A stretch of 64,000 nt of DNA from Pseudomonas sp. Os17 (GTDB lineage Bacteria > Pseudomonadota > Gammaproteobacteria > Pseudomonadales > Pseudomonadaceae). How positions within the stretch are numbered: the stretch's first letter is position 1; the number at the start of each line of letters is the position of its first letter. The stretch spans positions 5,335,501 through 5,399,500 of the forward strand of contig NZ_AP014627.1 of the NCBI RefSeq assembly GCF_001547895.1, written 5' to 3'. The notes beneath the pieces are model-generated. The model saw only the letters and a program-made list of their open reading frames with translations. It searched no databases and was not told the DNA's origin. Below are positions 27,291-36,118 of this stretch, piece by piece. The position numbers and the translations under genes were made by a program.

Positions 27291-28229
27291 TCAACCACGG
27301 GGCAGGAACACATCGGCCAGCAGTTGATTGCGCGGCAGCCCCGCCAGGTACAGACGCCGGGCAAAGGCTTCGACACTGTCGGGGTGCCCGCAGAGTAAGG
27401 CCAGGGTTTGCCGGGAAACAAGCCGCAGTTGCGCCAAGGCCGCCGTCAGCTCAGCCCCCTGCCACAGCTCGACGCTCAGTTGCGGGCGGTTCGCCGCCAG
27501 CGCAGCCAAGGGTTTGGCCAGGTAATGCTCGGAACTGTCATGGGCCAGGTGAATGAGACGGATAGGGCCTTGGTGATCCTGCCGCAAGGCCTCGCGCAGA
27601 ACGCCAAACAACGGCGCCAGCCCGGTGCCCGCCGCCAGCAGCCAAAGGGGCCGTTGCTGCCAGTCCGGGTCGTAGTGCAAGGCACCACCGCTCAACTCGC
27701 CCAGAGAGAGGGTATCGCCCACCTGCAACTGGCGCGCCGCATCGCTGAATTGCCCCGGGTGCCGACAGTCCAGGTGAAACTCCAGGAAGCGGTCTTCTTC
27801 CGGCAGGCTGGCCAGGGAGTATGGCCGGGCCACCTGAGTGGCCGTCCACAGCACCAGGTGCTGGCCGGCGCGATAACGCAACGGCCGTTCAGGTTGCAGG
27901 CGCAAGCGCAGGACCGAGGAAGACAGCCAGTCCAGCCCGATCACCCTGGCCGGCTGGCCATCGCGCTGCGGATTGAACGTCTCGACCTGCAGATCCTCCA
28001 CCACCTGGCACTGACAGGCCAGGCGCCAGCCGCGACGGCGCTGCTCATCGCTCAGGGCATCCGGCCGACTGTCGCTGGGCAGTCCCTGGACACAGTGCAC
28101 CAGACAGGCGTGACAACTGCCGGCGCGGCAACTGTAGGGCACCGCCACACCGGCCTGATTCAAGGCATCCAGCAGATTGCTGGCCGGCGCCACCGACCAG
28201 CGCCGGCTACCGACGGTCAATTCAGGCAT
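27291..28229 (-). CDS. 2Fe-2S ferredoxin / FAD-NAD(P) oxidoreductase
   Basis: The 312-residue protein has an N-terminal plant-type 2Fe-2S domain with C34, C39, C42 and C72 (CxxxxCxxC spacing followed by a distal Cys), then an FAD-binding domain with RPYSLAS and an NAD-binding domain with AAGTGLAP. This order is the one of small reductase components such as those of aromatic oxygenases. No oxygenase gene is next to it, so its partner is unknown. Start at 28229 gives the ferredoxin N-terminus; it overlaps the GGDEF gene by eight bases on the same strand. Confidence 0.85.
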   Translation of the reverse strand: MPELTVGSRRWSVAPASNLLDALNQAGVAVPYSCRAGSCHACLVHCVQGLPSDSRPDALSDEQRRRGWRLACQCQVVEDLQVETFNPQRDGQPARVIGLDWLSSSVLRLRLQPERPLRYRAGQHLVLWTATQVARPYSLASLPEEDRFLEFHLDCRHPGQFSDAARQLQVGDTLSLGELSGGALHYDPDWQQRPLWLLAAGTGLAPLFGVLREALRQDHQGPIRLIHLAHDSSEHYLAKPLAALAANRPQLSVELWQGAELTAALAQLRLVSRQTLALLCGHPDSVEAFARRLYLAGLPRNQLLADVFLPRG

Positions 28230-29340
28230 CGAGGTTTTCCCAGGCGGCCGAGCAACGATTGCGGCCATCGCGCTTGGCCCGGTACAGCGCCTGGTCGGCC
28301 CGTTGCAGAGCGACGTCCAGGTCATCGCCGGCCTGCAGCAGGGTCATCCCCGCGGACAGACTCAGGTCACGCACATTCAGGCCCACCAGTTGCACCTCCA
28401 TGAAGGCCAGGCGCAGGCGTTCACAGCAGGAGGTCAGGCGCTCGGCATCACACTCGGGCAGCAGGACCACGAACTCCTCACCGCCGTAGCGCGCCAGTAC
28501 ATCGCCGTCCCGCAGGCAGGCGCTGGCCACTCCGGCGAAGGCCTGCAACACCTGATCCCCCGCCGCGTGACCATGCAGATCGTTGATGCGCTTGAAATGA
28601 TCCAGATCGATCAGTGCCAACCCATGCACCTGCTCCTGGCCCATGGCCTGCAGTTCACGGCTGGCATTGCGCAGGAAGTGCCGACGATTGAACAGGCCGG
28701 TGAGTTCGTCGGTGGCCACCAGATCCTCCAGTTGCCGCATCATTCCCCGCAGCGTGTCCTGGTGGGCCTGCAAGGCAAAACGCCGCTGCCGCATGCGCGA
28801 GCGCGAAGCCTGCACATAGGCGGCGTACAGGCACATCCACACCAGCATCACCAGCAACACACAGACTTGCAGCGCCGCCAGTTGCGGGTCCTCGAGGACA
28901 AAACGAAAACCGTCGCACAGGTTGACCCCGGCAAAGCAGAAGAAGATCAGCGCCGCGCAGCGCAGGTAGGCGCGCCGGGACAAGTGAAACAGGCCGAACA
29001 GCAGCGGCAGGATATAGAACACCAGAAAGGCGCCGCGGGCCTGATCCAGATGGGCAATCAGCCAGGTCTGCCAGGCAATGCCCAACACCACCTGGACCTC
29101 GGTCAGGCTGGGGTCGGCAAAGCGCAGGTTGCGCCCACTGGTGAAGACCCAGTACAGCACCCCCTGGCTGGCCACCACCAACGCGCTGCCCAACAGTGCA
29201 CTGCTGATGGAGGCGCGATAGTGCCCCGTAAGAACGGCCAGCCAGAACAGCAGCAGGATCAGTCCGTACGTGCCAGCGGCAATGCTGAAGCGCTTGAACA
29301 ACAAGCTCTGGATGGCTTTATGGGTCAATCGTCGATTCAC
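28222..29340 (-). CDS. Membrane diguanylate cyclase (GGDEF domain)
   Basis: The 372-residue protein has an N-terminal membrane domain with about five or six helices (residues 15-180) and a C-terminal GGDEF domain from about 200. The active-site sequence is GGEEF near residue 284, and an RxxD inhibitory site (RDGD) sits five residues before it, so product inhibition is likely. It makes c-di-GMP from two GTP. In P. aeruginosa the gene at this place, between the ferredoxin reductase and fumarase, is sadC; this protein looks shorter than SadC as I remember it, so I give no symbol. It is divergent from fumarase. Confidence 0.85.
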   Translation of the reverse strand: MNRRLTHKAIQSLLFKRFSIAAGTYGLILLLFWLAVLTGHYRASISSALLGSALVVASQGVLYWVFTSGRNLRFADPSLTEVQVVLGIAWQTWLIAHLDQARGAFLVFYILPLLFGLFHLSRRAYLRCAALIFFCFAGVNLCDGFRFVLEDPQLAALQVCVLLVMLVWMCLYAAYVQASRSRMRQRRFALQAHQDTLRGMMRQLEDLVATDELTGLFNRRHFLRNASRELQAMGQEQVHGLALIDLDHFKRINDLHGHAAGDQVLQAFAGVASACLRDGDVLARYGGEEFVVLLPECDAERLTSCCERLRLAFMEVQLVGLNVRDLSLSAGMTLLQAGDDLDVALQRADQALYRAKRDGRNRCSAAWENLDA

Positions 29341-29665
29341 CGTGAGAAAGGAGGCTTAAAGAGTGTCCTACCCTGCAGGCCAGTTGCCACTTTAGTGCTG
29401 CGCCCTGCAAATGACTATCCAAATTTTAAGCCGTGTTCCGCGCTTTCGCCGCCGATCCACGCAAGAACGGTGCCCATCCGATAGGCGACTTTCGTTTGCC
29501 CGGCTGGCGGGTGTGCCAGGCCCCCAGGCGCGGTATACTGCCGCGCCTTTTTAGCGTCGCGCCAGTTGTCTGTCCGGCGTGCCTTAGAAGGTGCCTGCAA
29601 CCGACCGATGTACCCCGCTGCAGCCACCTTATTAAATGTTCCCGTCTTTTAGAGGAGCGCGACTC
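29341..29665. other. Divergent spacer between the diguanylate cyclase and fumarase genes
   Basis: This 325-bp spacer holds the promoters for both genes. The best signal is GGTATACTG with a perfect -10-like TATACT at 29534-29539 reading toward fumarase, but no strong -35 is found at the right distance. A TTATTAAATG run lies just upstream of the fumarase ribosome site AGAGGAG. No other gene was seen. Confidence 0.45.
29534..29539 (+). promoter_or_regulatory. Candidate -10 element for the fumarase gene
   Basis: TATACT flanked by CGG and GCCGCGCC is an exact vegetative -10 hexamer 127 bp upstream of the fumarase ATG. The -35 region (GTGTGC) is poor, so an activator or an unusual spacing is needed if it is used. 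Confidence 0.4.
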
Positions 29666-31189
29666 ATGACCGTGATCAAGCAAGACGACCTGATTCAGAG
29701 CGTTGCCGACGCCCTGCAGTTCATTTCCTACTACCACCCCGTGGACTTCATCCAGGCGATGCACGAGGCCTACCTGCGCGAAGAATCGCCGGCCGCCCGT
29801 GATTCCATGGCGCAGATCCTGATCAACTCGCGCATGTGCGCCACCGGCCACCGGCCGATCTGCCAGGACACCGGCATCGTCACCGTGTTCGTTCGCGTGG
29901 GCATGGACGTGCGCTGGGACGGCGCCACCATGAGCCTGGACGACATGATCAACGAAGGCGTGCGTCGCGCCTACAACCTGCCGGAAAACGTCCTGCGCGC
30001 CTCCATCCTCGCCGACCCGGCAGGTGCCCGGAAAAACACCAAGGACAACACCCCGGCGGTCATCCACTACTCCATCGTCCCGGGCAACACCGTGGAAGTG
30101 GACGTGGCAGCCAAGGGCGGCGGCTCCGAGAACAAGTCGAAGATGGCCATGCTCAACCCGTCCGACTCGATCGTCGACTGGGTGCTCAAGACCGTTCCGA
30201 CCATGGGTGCCGGCTGGTGCCCACCGGGCATGCTGGGCATCGGCATCGGCGGCACCGCCGAGAAAGCCGCGGTGATGGCCAAGGAAGTGTTGATGGAATC
30301 CATCGACATCCACGAGCTCAAGGCTCGCGGCCCGTCCAACCGCATCGAAGAAATGCGCCTGGAGCTGTTCGAGAAGGTCAACCAGCTGGGCATCGGCGCC
30401 CAGGGCCTGGGCGGCCTGACCACCGTGCTCGACGTGAAGATCATGGACTACCCGACCCACGCCGCCTCCCTGCCGGTGTGCATGATCCCCAACTGCGCCG
30501 CCACCCGCCACGCGCACTTCGTGCTCGACGGCTCGGGCCCGGCCGCACTGGAAGCACCACCTCTGGACGCCTACCCGGAAATCGTCTGGGAAGCCGGCCC
30601 GTCGGCGCGTCGGGTCAACCTCGACACCCTGACCCCGGAAGAAGTACAGAGCTGGAAACCGGGCGAAACCGTGCTGCTCAACGGCAAGATGCTCACCGGC
30701 CGCGACGCTGCGCACAAGCGCATGGTCGAGATGCTGAACAAGGGCGAAACCCTGCCGGTGGACCTCAAGGGTCGCTTCATCTACTACGTTGGCCCGGTTG
30801 ATCCGGTAGGCGACGAAGTGGTGGGTCCGGCCGGTCCGACCACCGCCACGCGGATGGACAAGTTCACCCGGCAGATCCTCGAGCAGACCGGCCTGCTGGG
30901 CATGATCGGCAAGTCCGAGCGCGGCCCGACCGCCATCGACGCGATCAAGGACAGCAAGGCCGTGTACCTGATGGCCGTCGGCGGCGCCGCCTACCTGGTG
31001 GCCCAGGCGATCAAGAAGTCCAAGGTCCTGGCCTTTGCCGAACTGGGCATGGAAGCGATCTACGAGTTCGAGGTCAAGGACATGCCGGTGACTGTCGCCG
31101 TGGACAGCAAAGGCGAGTCGGTCCACATCACCGGTCCCGCCATCTGGCAGAAAAAGATCAGTGACAGCCTGGCGGTAGAAGTGCAGTAA
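29666..31189 (+). CDS. fumA: Class I fumarate hydratase (4Fe-4S)
   Basis: The 507-residue protein has the three segments with cluster cysteines expected for class I fumarase: RPICQDTGIV, AGWCPPGMLGIGIGG and MIPNCAATRHAHF. It interconverts fumarate and malate in the TCA cycle and is oxygen-sensitive. The ATG follows an AGAGGAG ribosome site; an ATG ten codons earlier lacks one. Length is normal for the single-chain form. A terminator follows, then the dicarboxylate two-component genes. The symbol follows the P. aeruginosa usage for this position. Confidence 0.93.
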   Translation: MTVIKQDDLIQSVADALQFISYYHPVDFIQAMHEAYLREESPAARDSMAQILINSRMCATGHRPICQDTGIVTVFVRVGMDVRWDGATMSLDDMINEGVRRAYNLPENVLRASILADPAGARKNTKDNTPAVIHYSIVPGNTVEVDVAAKGGGSENKSKMAMLNPSDSIVDWVLKTVPTMGAGWCPPGMLGIGIGGTAEKAAVMAKEVLMESIDIHELKARGPSNRIEEMRLELFEKVNQLGIGAQGLGGLTTVLDVKIMDYPTHAASLPVCMIPNCAATRHAHFVLDGSGPAALEAPPLDAYPEIVWEAGPSARRVNLDTLTPEEVQSWKPGETVLLNGKMLTGRDAAHKRMVEMLNKGETLPVDLKGRFIYYVGPVDPVGDEVVGPAGPTTATRMDKFTRQILEQTGLLGMIGKSERGPTAIDAIKDSKAVYLMAVGGAAYLVAQAIKKSKVLAFAELGMEAIYEFEVKDMPVTVAVDSKGESVHITGPAIWQKKISDSLAVEVQ

Positions 31190-31208
31190 GCCCTTCTCTC
31201 GTCTGGCC

Positions 31209-31250
31209 AAAGCGGCGGCGCTGTTGAGACAACGGCCCGCCGCTTTTTTT
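31209..31250 (+). terminator. Rho-independent terminator after fumarase
   Basis: AAGCGGCGG pairs with CCGCCGCTT and is followed by seven T. It lies 20 bp after the fumarase stop. Confidence 0.85.
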
Positions 31251-31342
31251 ATGCCGCGCCCTTGCGCGACACTGTCGGCGATCAACGTTACCTCCGGCGC
31301 TCATGCTATCGTTCCCGCCCCCATTGCAGCCTGCCCCGACTC

Positions 31343-33109
31343 ATGGCCCAGATCTCTCGCCCTCTACGCTTGACGTTCTACATCCTGGTGATTCTCGCCG
31401 GTACCGTAATCAGCGCCGGCCTGGCCATGCGCCACGCCGAGCGCCTGGCACTGGTGGAAGAGGCGGCTCGCGCCAACGAGCAGCTGGGACTCTACGCCAA
31501 CTCCCTGCACACCCTGATCGAGCGCTATCGCGCGCTGCCGGCGGTGCTGGCCCTGGACCCGGAACTGCGTGCGGCGCTGCAGGGCCCGGTCACGGCACAG
31601 ACCCAGGATGCACTGAACCGCAAGCTGGAAAAGATCAACGGCGCCGCCCGCTCCTCGACCCTTGAGCTGCTCAACCACGAAGGCCTGGCCGTGGCCGCCA
31701 GCAACTGGCAGTTGCCCAGCAGCTATGTGGGCCACAATTACGGTTTCCGCCCCTACTTCAAGCAGACCCGTAGCCAGGGCAGCGGACGTTTCTACGCGGT
31801 GGGCGTGACCAGCGGGATTCCCGGGTATTTCCTCTCCAGCGCGGTCAAGGCCGACAACGATGACTTCCTCGGGGCCATGGTGGTCAAGCTGGAGTTTCCC
31901 GAGCTGGAGCATGAATGGAGCCAGGGCAATGACACCCTCCTGGTCAGCGACTCGCGAGGCATCATCTTTATCGCCAACCAGCCCGGCTGGCGCTATCGGC
32001 AGTTACAGCCGCTGTCCGAAAGCGATCTGGCGGACATCAGGCTGACCCGCCAGTACGACAAGCAACCCCTGACTCCGCTGCAACACACGGCCCTGCAACG
32101 GTTTGACGCCAACAGCAGCCTGGTCCGGGTCGACGGCCCCGACGGCGTTGCCAATTACCTGTGGGAATCCCTGCCGCTGAGCGCCGAAGGCTGGACCCTG
32201 CACCTGCTGCGCAAGCCGGCGAGCGCCTTCGAGGAAAGCCGCAACGCCGGCCTCGCCGCCGCCGGCGCCTGGCTGACCCTGGTGTTCCTGTTGCTGTTCC
32301 TCAGCCAGCGCTGGCGCCTGGGGAAAATCCGCCAGCGCAATCGCCAGGAGCTGGAACAACTGGTGGAAGAACGCACCCGGGACCTGCGCACCGCCCAGGA
32401 AGGCCTAGTGCAATCGGCCAAGCTGGCCGCCCTGGGGCAGATGTCCGCGGCCCTGGCCCATGAAATCAACCAGCCACTGACCGCCCAGCGCATGCAGCTC
32501 GCCACCCTGCGGCTGCTGCTGGATCACGGTCGGGTGGATGAGGCCTACAAGGCCCTGCGGCCCCTGGACGACATGCTGACGCGCATGGCCGCCCTCACCA
32601 GTCATCTCAAGACCTTTGCCCGCAAGAGCCCCAGCGGCCTGCGCGAACGCCTGGACCTGGCCGCGGTGGTGGACCAGTCGCTGCAACTGCTGGAAACCCG
32701 GCTGCGTGCCGACAACATCCAGGTCGAGCTGCACCTGACCCGCCCGGCCTGGGTTCGCGGCGATGCCATCCGCCTGGAGCAGGTGCTGATCAACCTGCTG
32801 CGCAACGCCCTCGACGCCATGCAGAACAAGCCCGAAAAACACCTGCAGATCAGCCTCGAAGCCGAGGACCAGCTGTGGCAACTGCGGGTCGCCGACAGCG
32901 GCGGCGGGATCGCCGAAGAACACCTGCTGAGCGTGTTCGACCCGTTCTTCACCACCAAGCCGGTGGGCGACGGCCTGGGCCTGGGTCTGGCGGTGTCCTA
33001 CGCCATCGTCCATGAACTGGGAGGACGCTTGAGCGCCGCCAATCGCGATCAGGGCGCAGTGTTCACCCTGAGCCTGCCCATCGACCTGGAGGCCCATATC
33101 CAATGCTGA
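31343..33109 (+). CDS. DctB-like membrane sensor histidine kinase
   Basis: The 588-residue protein has a helix at about 10-28, a periplasmic double-Cache (DctB-type) domain including the segment [12 protein letters not shown], a helix at about 303-322, a HisKA helix with H373 in [14 protein letters not shown], and an HATPase domain with LLRNALDAM and GLGLGLAVS motifs. Such kinases sense C4-dicarboxylates or, in the MifS branch, 2-oxoglutarate. The stop overlaps the activator gene by seven bases. With kgtP following, 2-oxoglutarate is the likeliest ligand, but that is inferred from context only. Confidence 0.88.
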   Translation: MAQISRPLRLTFYILVILAGTVISAGLAMRHAERLALVEEAARANEQLGLYANSLHTLIERYRALPAVLALDPELRAALQGPVTAQTQDALNRKLEKINGAARSSTLELLNHEGLAVAASNWQLPSSYVGHNYGFRPYFKQTRSQGSGRFYAVGVTSGIPGYFLSSAVKADNDDFLGAMVVKLEFPELEHEWSQGNDTLLVSDSRGIIFIANQPGWRYRQLQPLSESDLADIRLTRQYDKQPLTPLQHTALQRFDANSSLVRVDGPDGVANYLWESLPLSAEGWTLHLLRKPASAFEESRNAGLAAAGAWLTLVFLLLFLSQRWRLGKIRQRNRQELEQLVEERTRDLRTAQEGLVQSAKLAALGQMSAALAHEINQPLTAQRMQLATLRLLLDHGRVDEAYKALRPLDDMLTRMAALTSHLKTFARKSPSGLRERLDLAAVVDQSLQLLETRLRADNIQVELHLTRPAWVRGDAIRLEQVLINLLRNALDAMQNKPEKHLQISLEAEDQLWQLRVADSGGGIAEEHLLSVFDPFFTTKPVGDGLGLGLAVSYAIVHELGGRLSAANRDQGAVFTLSLPIDLEAHIQC

Positions 33110-34437
33110 ACTCGGTGATCGTGGTGGATGACGAGGCCAGTATCCGCACCGCCGTCGAACAGTGGCTGAGCCTCTCGGGGTTCAGCGTCCAGCTGTTCAG
33201 CCGTGGCGAGGACTGCCTGGCGCAATTGCCGCAGAACTTTCCCGGGGTGATCCTCAGCGACGTGCGCATGCCTGGTATCAGTGGCCTGGAGCTGCTGGCC
33301 CAGGTCCAGCGCCTGGACCCGGATCTGCCGATCATCCTGCTCACCGGCCACGGTGATGTGCCCATGGCGGTCGAGGCCATGCGCGACGGCGCCTATGACT
33401 TCCTGGAAAAACCCTTCAGCCCCGATACCCTGCTCAGCAGCCTGCGCCGGGCCCTGGACAAGCGGCGCCTGGTCCTGGAGAACCGCCACCTGCATCACCA
33501 GGCCGACAGCCGGGCCAAGCTCGATGCCACCTTGCTCGGGGCGTCCCGCGCCCTGCAGACCCTGCGCCGCCAGGTGCTGGACCTGGCCGCGCTGCCAGTC
33601 AATGTGCTGATCCGTGGCGAAACCGGCAGCGGCAAGGAGCTGGTTGCCCGCTGCCTGCACGACTTCGGCCCCCGGGCCGGCAAACCCTTCGTGGCCCTGA
33701 ACTGCGCAGCGATCCCCGAGCAGTTGTTCGAGGCCGAACTGTTCGGCCATGAAAGCGGGGCGTTCACCGGCGCCCAGGGCCGACGCATCGGCAAGCTGGA
33801 ATACGCCGACGGCGGCACGCTGTTTCTCGACGAGATCGAGAGCATGCCCCTGGCCCAGCAGGTCAAGCTGCTGCGGGTGTTGCAGGAACAGAAACTGGAG
33901 CGCCTGGGGGCCAACCAGAGCATCAAGGTCGACCTGCGGGTGATCGCCGCCACCAAACCGGACCTGCTGGAGGAAGCGCGGGCCGGACGATTCCGCGAAG
34001 ACCTGGCCTATCGCCTGACCGTGGCCGAACTGCGCCTGCCGCCCCTGCGCGAGCGCCGCGAAGACATTCCACAGCTCTACGAGCACTTCGCCCGGGCCGC
34101 CGCCGAGCGCCTGGGACGCAGCGTCGCGCCCTTGAGTGGCGCCCAGTTGAGCCGCCTGCTCAGTCACGACTGGCCGGGCAACGTGCGCGAACTGGCCAAC
34201 GCCGCCGAGCGTCAGGTGCTGGGCCTCGGGGAGCCGGAGGCCGAAGTGCTTGAAACCGGCCCATCCCTGGCCGCGCAGCAGGAAGCCTTCGAAGCCCAAT
34301 GCCTGCGCGCCGCCCTGACCCGCCACAAGGGCGAGATCAAGGCCGTGCTCAACGAACTGCAACTGCCACGCCGGACCCTGAATGAAAAAATGCAGCGGCA
34401 CGGCCTGACCCGGGAAATGTTCCTCAAGGACAGCTGA
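33103..34437 (+). CDS. Sigma-54-dependent response regulator, DctD/MifR-like
   Basis: The 444-residue protein has a receiver domain with D10, E11, phosphoacceptor D53 and K103, then an AAA+ domain with Walker A GETGSGKE (172-179), the sigma-54 contact loop GAFTGA at 219-224, Walker B GGTLFLDEIE (237-246), and a C-terminal Fis-type helix-turn-helix from about 400. It should activate RNA polymerase with sigma-54 when phosphorylated by the kinase encoded just upstream. The kgtP gene downstream has a fitting -24/-12 promoter, which makes it the first candidate target. Confidence 0.94.
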   Translation: MLNSVIVVDDEASIRTAVEQWLSLSGFSVQLFSRGEDCLAQLPQNFPGVILSDVRMPGISGLELLAQVQRLDPDLPIILLTGHGDVPMAVEAMRDGAYDFLEKPFSPDTLLSSLRRALDKRRLVLENRHLHHQADSRAKLDATLLGASRALQTLRRQVLDLAALPVNVLIRGETGSGKELVARCLHDFGPRAGKPFVALNCAAIPEQLFEAELFGHESGAFTGAQGRRIGKLEYADGGTLFLDEIESMPLAQQVKLLRVLQEQKLERLGANQSIKVDLRVIAATKPDLLEEARAGRFREDLAYRLTVAELRLPPLRERREDIPQLYEHFARAAAERLGRSVAPLSGAQLSRLLSHDWPGNVRELANAAERQVLGLGEPEAEVLETGPSLAAQQEAFEAQCLRAALTRHKGEIKAVLNELQLPRRTLNEKMQRHGLTREMFLKDS

Positions 34438-34454
34438 AGCGACAACGGCAGCAG

Positions 34455-34475
34455 AAGCGGCAAGCGGCAAGCGGC
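34455..34475 (+). repeat. Three tandem copies of AAGCGGC
   Basis: Three exact 7-bp units lie 18 bp after the activator's stop, followed by an imperfect self-complementary stretch (CCAAGCTTGCGGCTTGCAGC). It resembles the GC-rich simple repeats found between Pseudomonas genes. No function is claimed. Confidence 0.7.
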
Positions 34476-34535
34476 AAGCCAAACGCCAAGCTTGCGGCTT
34501 GCAGCTTAAAGCTTGCCCCTGCCCCCCCCCTGGCA

Positions 34536-34581
34536 GATTTCCGCTCATGAGATCGCCGCCAATCGGCGGATTTCCGCTCAT
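34536..34581 (+). promoter_or_regulatory. Candidate upstream activating sequence for the kgtP promoter
   Basis: GATTTCCGCTCAT occurs at 34536-34548 and again exactly at 34569-34581, a 33-bp period near three helical turns, on the same face of the DNA. Between them lies an inverted repeat CCGCC-AATC-GGCGG. The centre is about 65 bp upstream of the -24 element, where sigma-54 activators bind. The specific protein is inferred, likely the DctD-like regulator. Confidence 0.55.
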
Positions 34582-34620
34582 CCTTTTCGCCAAACCCTTG
34601 TATTCCGGGCTTCCCGGCCC

Positions 34621-34635
34621 TGGCACAGGTCCTGC
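34621..34635 (+). promoter_or_regulatory. Sigma-54 (-24/-12) promoter for kgtP
   Basis: TGGCACAGGTCCTGC matches the consensus TGGCAC-N5-TTGC with one mismatch (C for T). The invariant GG (34622-34623) and GC (34634-34635) are ten bases apart, the required spacing. Transcription should begin near 34647, leaving a leader of about 50 bases before the ATG at 34698. Confidence 0.75.
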
Positions 34636-34697
34636 TATAGCCCCAGCAGGCTGCGCTTGCGCGCGCTCCACAAAAACAATGAATAGAAGGATCCGTC

Positions 34698-36020
34698 ATG
34701 GATATCTCTAATACCCTGCCTGCTGGGTCGGCGGCCGCATCCGCCACCGAAAAGACCACCGCCAGCCGCCTGAAGTCGATCTTCAGCGGTTCCGTGGGCA
34801 ACATGGTCGAGTGGTACGACTGGTACGTCTACGCCGCCTTCTCGCTGTACTTCGCCAAGGTCTTCTTCCCCAAGGGCGACACCACCGCGCAACTGCTGAA
34901 CACCGCCGCGATCTTCGCCGTGGGCTTCCTGATGCGCCCGATCGGTGGCTGGCTGATGGGCCTGTACGCCGACCGCAAAGGCCGTAAAGCCGCGCTGATG
35001 GCTTCGGTGCTGCTGATGTGCTTCGGCTCGCTGATCATCGCCCTGACCCCGGGTTACGAAACCATCGGCGTCGGCGCCCCGATCCTGCTGGTGCTGGCGC
35101 GCCTGATGCAGGGCCTGTCGGTGGGCGGTGAATACGGCACCTCGGCCACCTACCTCAGCGAGATGGCGACCAAGGATCGTCGCGGCTTCTTCTCCAGCTT
35201 CCAGTACGTGACCCTGATCTCCGGCCAGCTCATCGCCCTGGGGGTACTGATCGTGCTGCAGAACATCCTCACCACCGAGGAGCTGCAATCCTGGGGCTGG
35301 CGGATTCCGTTCGGCATCGGCGCCCTGTGTGCGGTGGTGGCGCTCTACCTGCGTCGCGGCATGGAAGAAACCGAGTCCTTCACCAAGAAGAAAGAGAAGC
35401 CCAAAGAAAGCCTGATGCGCACCCTGATGCGTCATCCCAAGGAACTGCTGACCGTGGTCGGCCTGACCATGGGCGGCACCCTGGCCTTCTACACCTACAC
35501 CACCTACATGCAGAAATACCTGGTGAACACCGTCGGCATGAGCATTTCCGACTCGACCACCATTTCTGCCGCCACCCTGTTCCTGTTCATGTGCCTGCAG
35601 CCGGTAATCGGTGCCCTCTCGGACAAGGTCGGCCGGCGGCCGATCCTGATTGCCTTCGGCATCCTCGGCACGCTGTTCACCGTGCCGATCCTCACCACCC
35701 TGCACACCATCCAGACCTGGTGGGGCGCGTTCTTCCTGATCATGGCGGCGCTGATCATCGTCAGCGGCTATACCTCGATCAACGCAGTGGTCAAGGCCGA
35801 GCTGTTCCCCACGGAAATCCGCGCCCTGGGCGTGGGCCTGCCCTACGCACTGACCGTGTCGATCTTCGGCGGCACCGCGGAATACATCGCCCTGTGGTTC
35901 AAGAGCATCGGCATGGAAACCGGCTACTACTGGTACGTCACCGCCTGTATTGCCTGTTCGCTGCTGGTCTACGCGACCATGAAGGACACCCGCAAGCATT
36001 CGCGGATCGAGACCGACTGA
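34698..36020 (+). CDS. kgtP: 2-Oxoglutarate/H+ symporter, KgtP type (MFS)
   Basis: The 440-residue protein has twelve predicted membrane helices and is very like E. coli KgtP: shared segments include FFPKGDTTAQLL, GFLMRPIGGWLMG, MCFGSLIIAL, PGYETIGVGAP, RLMQGLSVGGEYGTSATY and FPTEIRALGVGL. It should import 2-oxoglutarate with protons. The sigma-54 promoter and the kinase/activator genes upstream indicate substrate-induced expression. The ribosome site is GAAGGATCC. A terminator follows. Related permeases move other dicarboxylates, so strict specificity is not proven. Confidence 0.9.
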   Translation: MDISNTLPAGSAAASATEKTTASRLKSIFSGSVGNMVEWYDWYVYAAFSLYFAKVFFPKGDTTAQLLNTAAIFAVGFLMRPIGGWLMGLYADRKGRKAALMASVLLMCFGSLIIALTPGYETIGVGAPILLVLARLMQGLSVGGEYGTSATYLSEMATKDRRGFFSSFQYVTLISGQLIALGVLIVLQNILTTEELQSWGWRIPFGIGALCAVVALYLRRGMEETESFTKKKEKPKESLMRTLMRHPKELLTVVGLTMGGTLAFYTYTTYMQKYLVNTVGMSISDSTTISAATLFLFMCLQPVIGALSDKVGRRPILIAFGILGTLFTVPILTTLHTIQTWWGAFFLIMAALIIVSGYTSINAVVKAELFPTEIRALGVGLPYALTVSIFGGTAEYIALWFKSIGMETGYYWYVTACIACSLLVYATMKDTRKHSRIETD

Positions 36021-36027
36021 AATCCAC

Positions 36028-36060
36028 AGCGCCCGGGTGCAAGGCCCGGGCGCTTTTTTT
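36028..36060 (+). terminator. Rho-independent terminator after kgtP
   Basis: AGCGCCCGGG pairs with CCCGGGCGCT across a seven-base loop and is followed by seven T. Confidence 0.9.
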
Positions 36061-36079
36061 CGCGATCTGTGGGGAGGCG

Positions 36080-36104
36080 TTCGCCGGCCAGCCGGCGCCT
36101 ACAG
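36080..36104 (-). repeat. REP-like palindrome after kgtP
   Basis: On the minus strand it reads CTGTAGGCGCCGGCTGGCCG followed by GCGAA, with the TAGG(C/A)GCCGGC head and GCGAA tail of the REP copies at 3898 and 5021. It lies between the kgtP terminator and the stop of the four-repeat membrane protein gene. Confidence 0.65.
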
Positions 36105-36118
36105 AAAGTGGGTGTGGC

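Noticed and set aside
29426..31285. A 619-codon open frame opposite fumarase
   Set aside because: It is the antisense shadow of the clearly identified fumarase gene and is rich in His, Val and Gly.
34441..34515. An origin or phage attachment site in the AAGCGGC repeat region
   Set aside because: It is a short simple repeat plus an imperfect palindrome after a gene end, with no nearby integrase or DnaA-box cluster.
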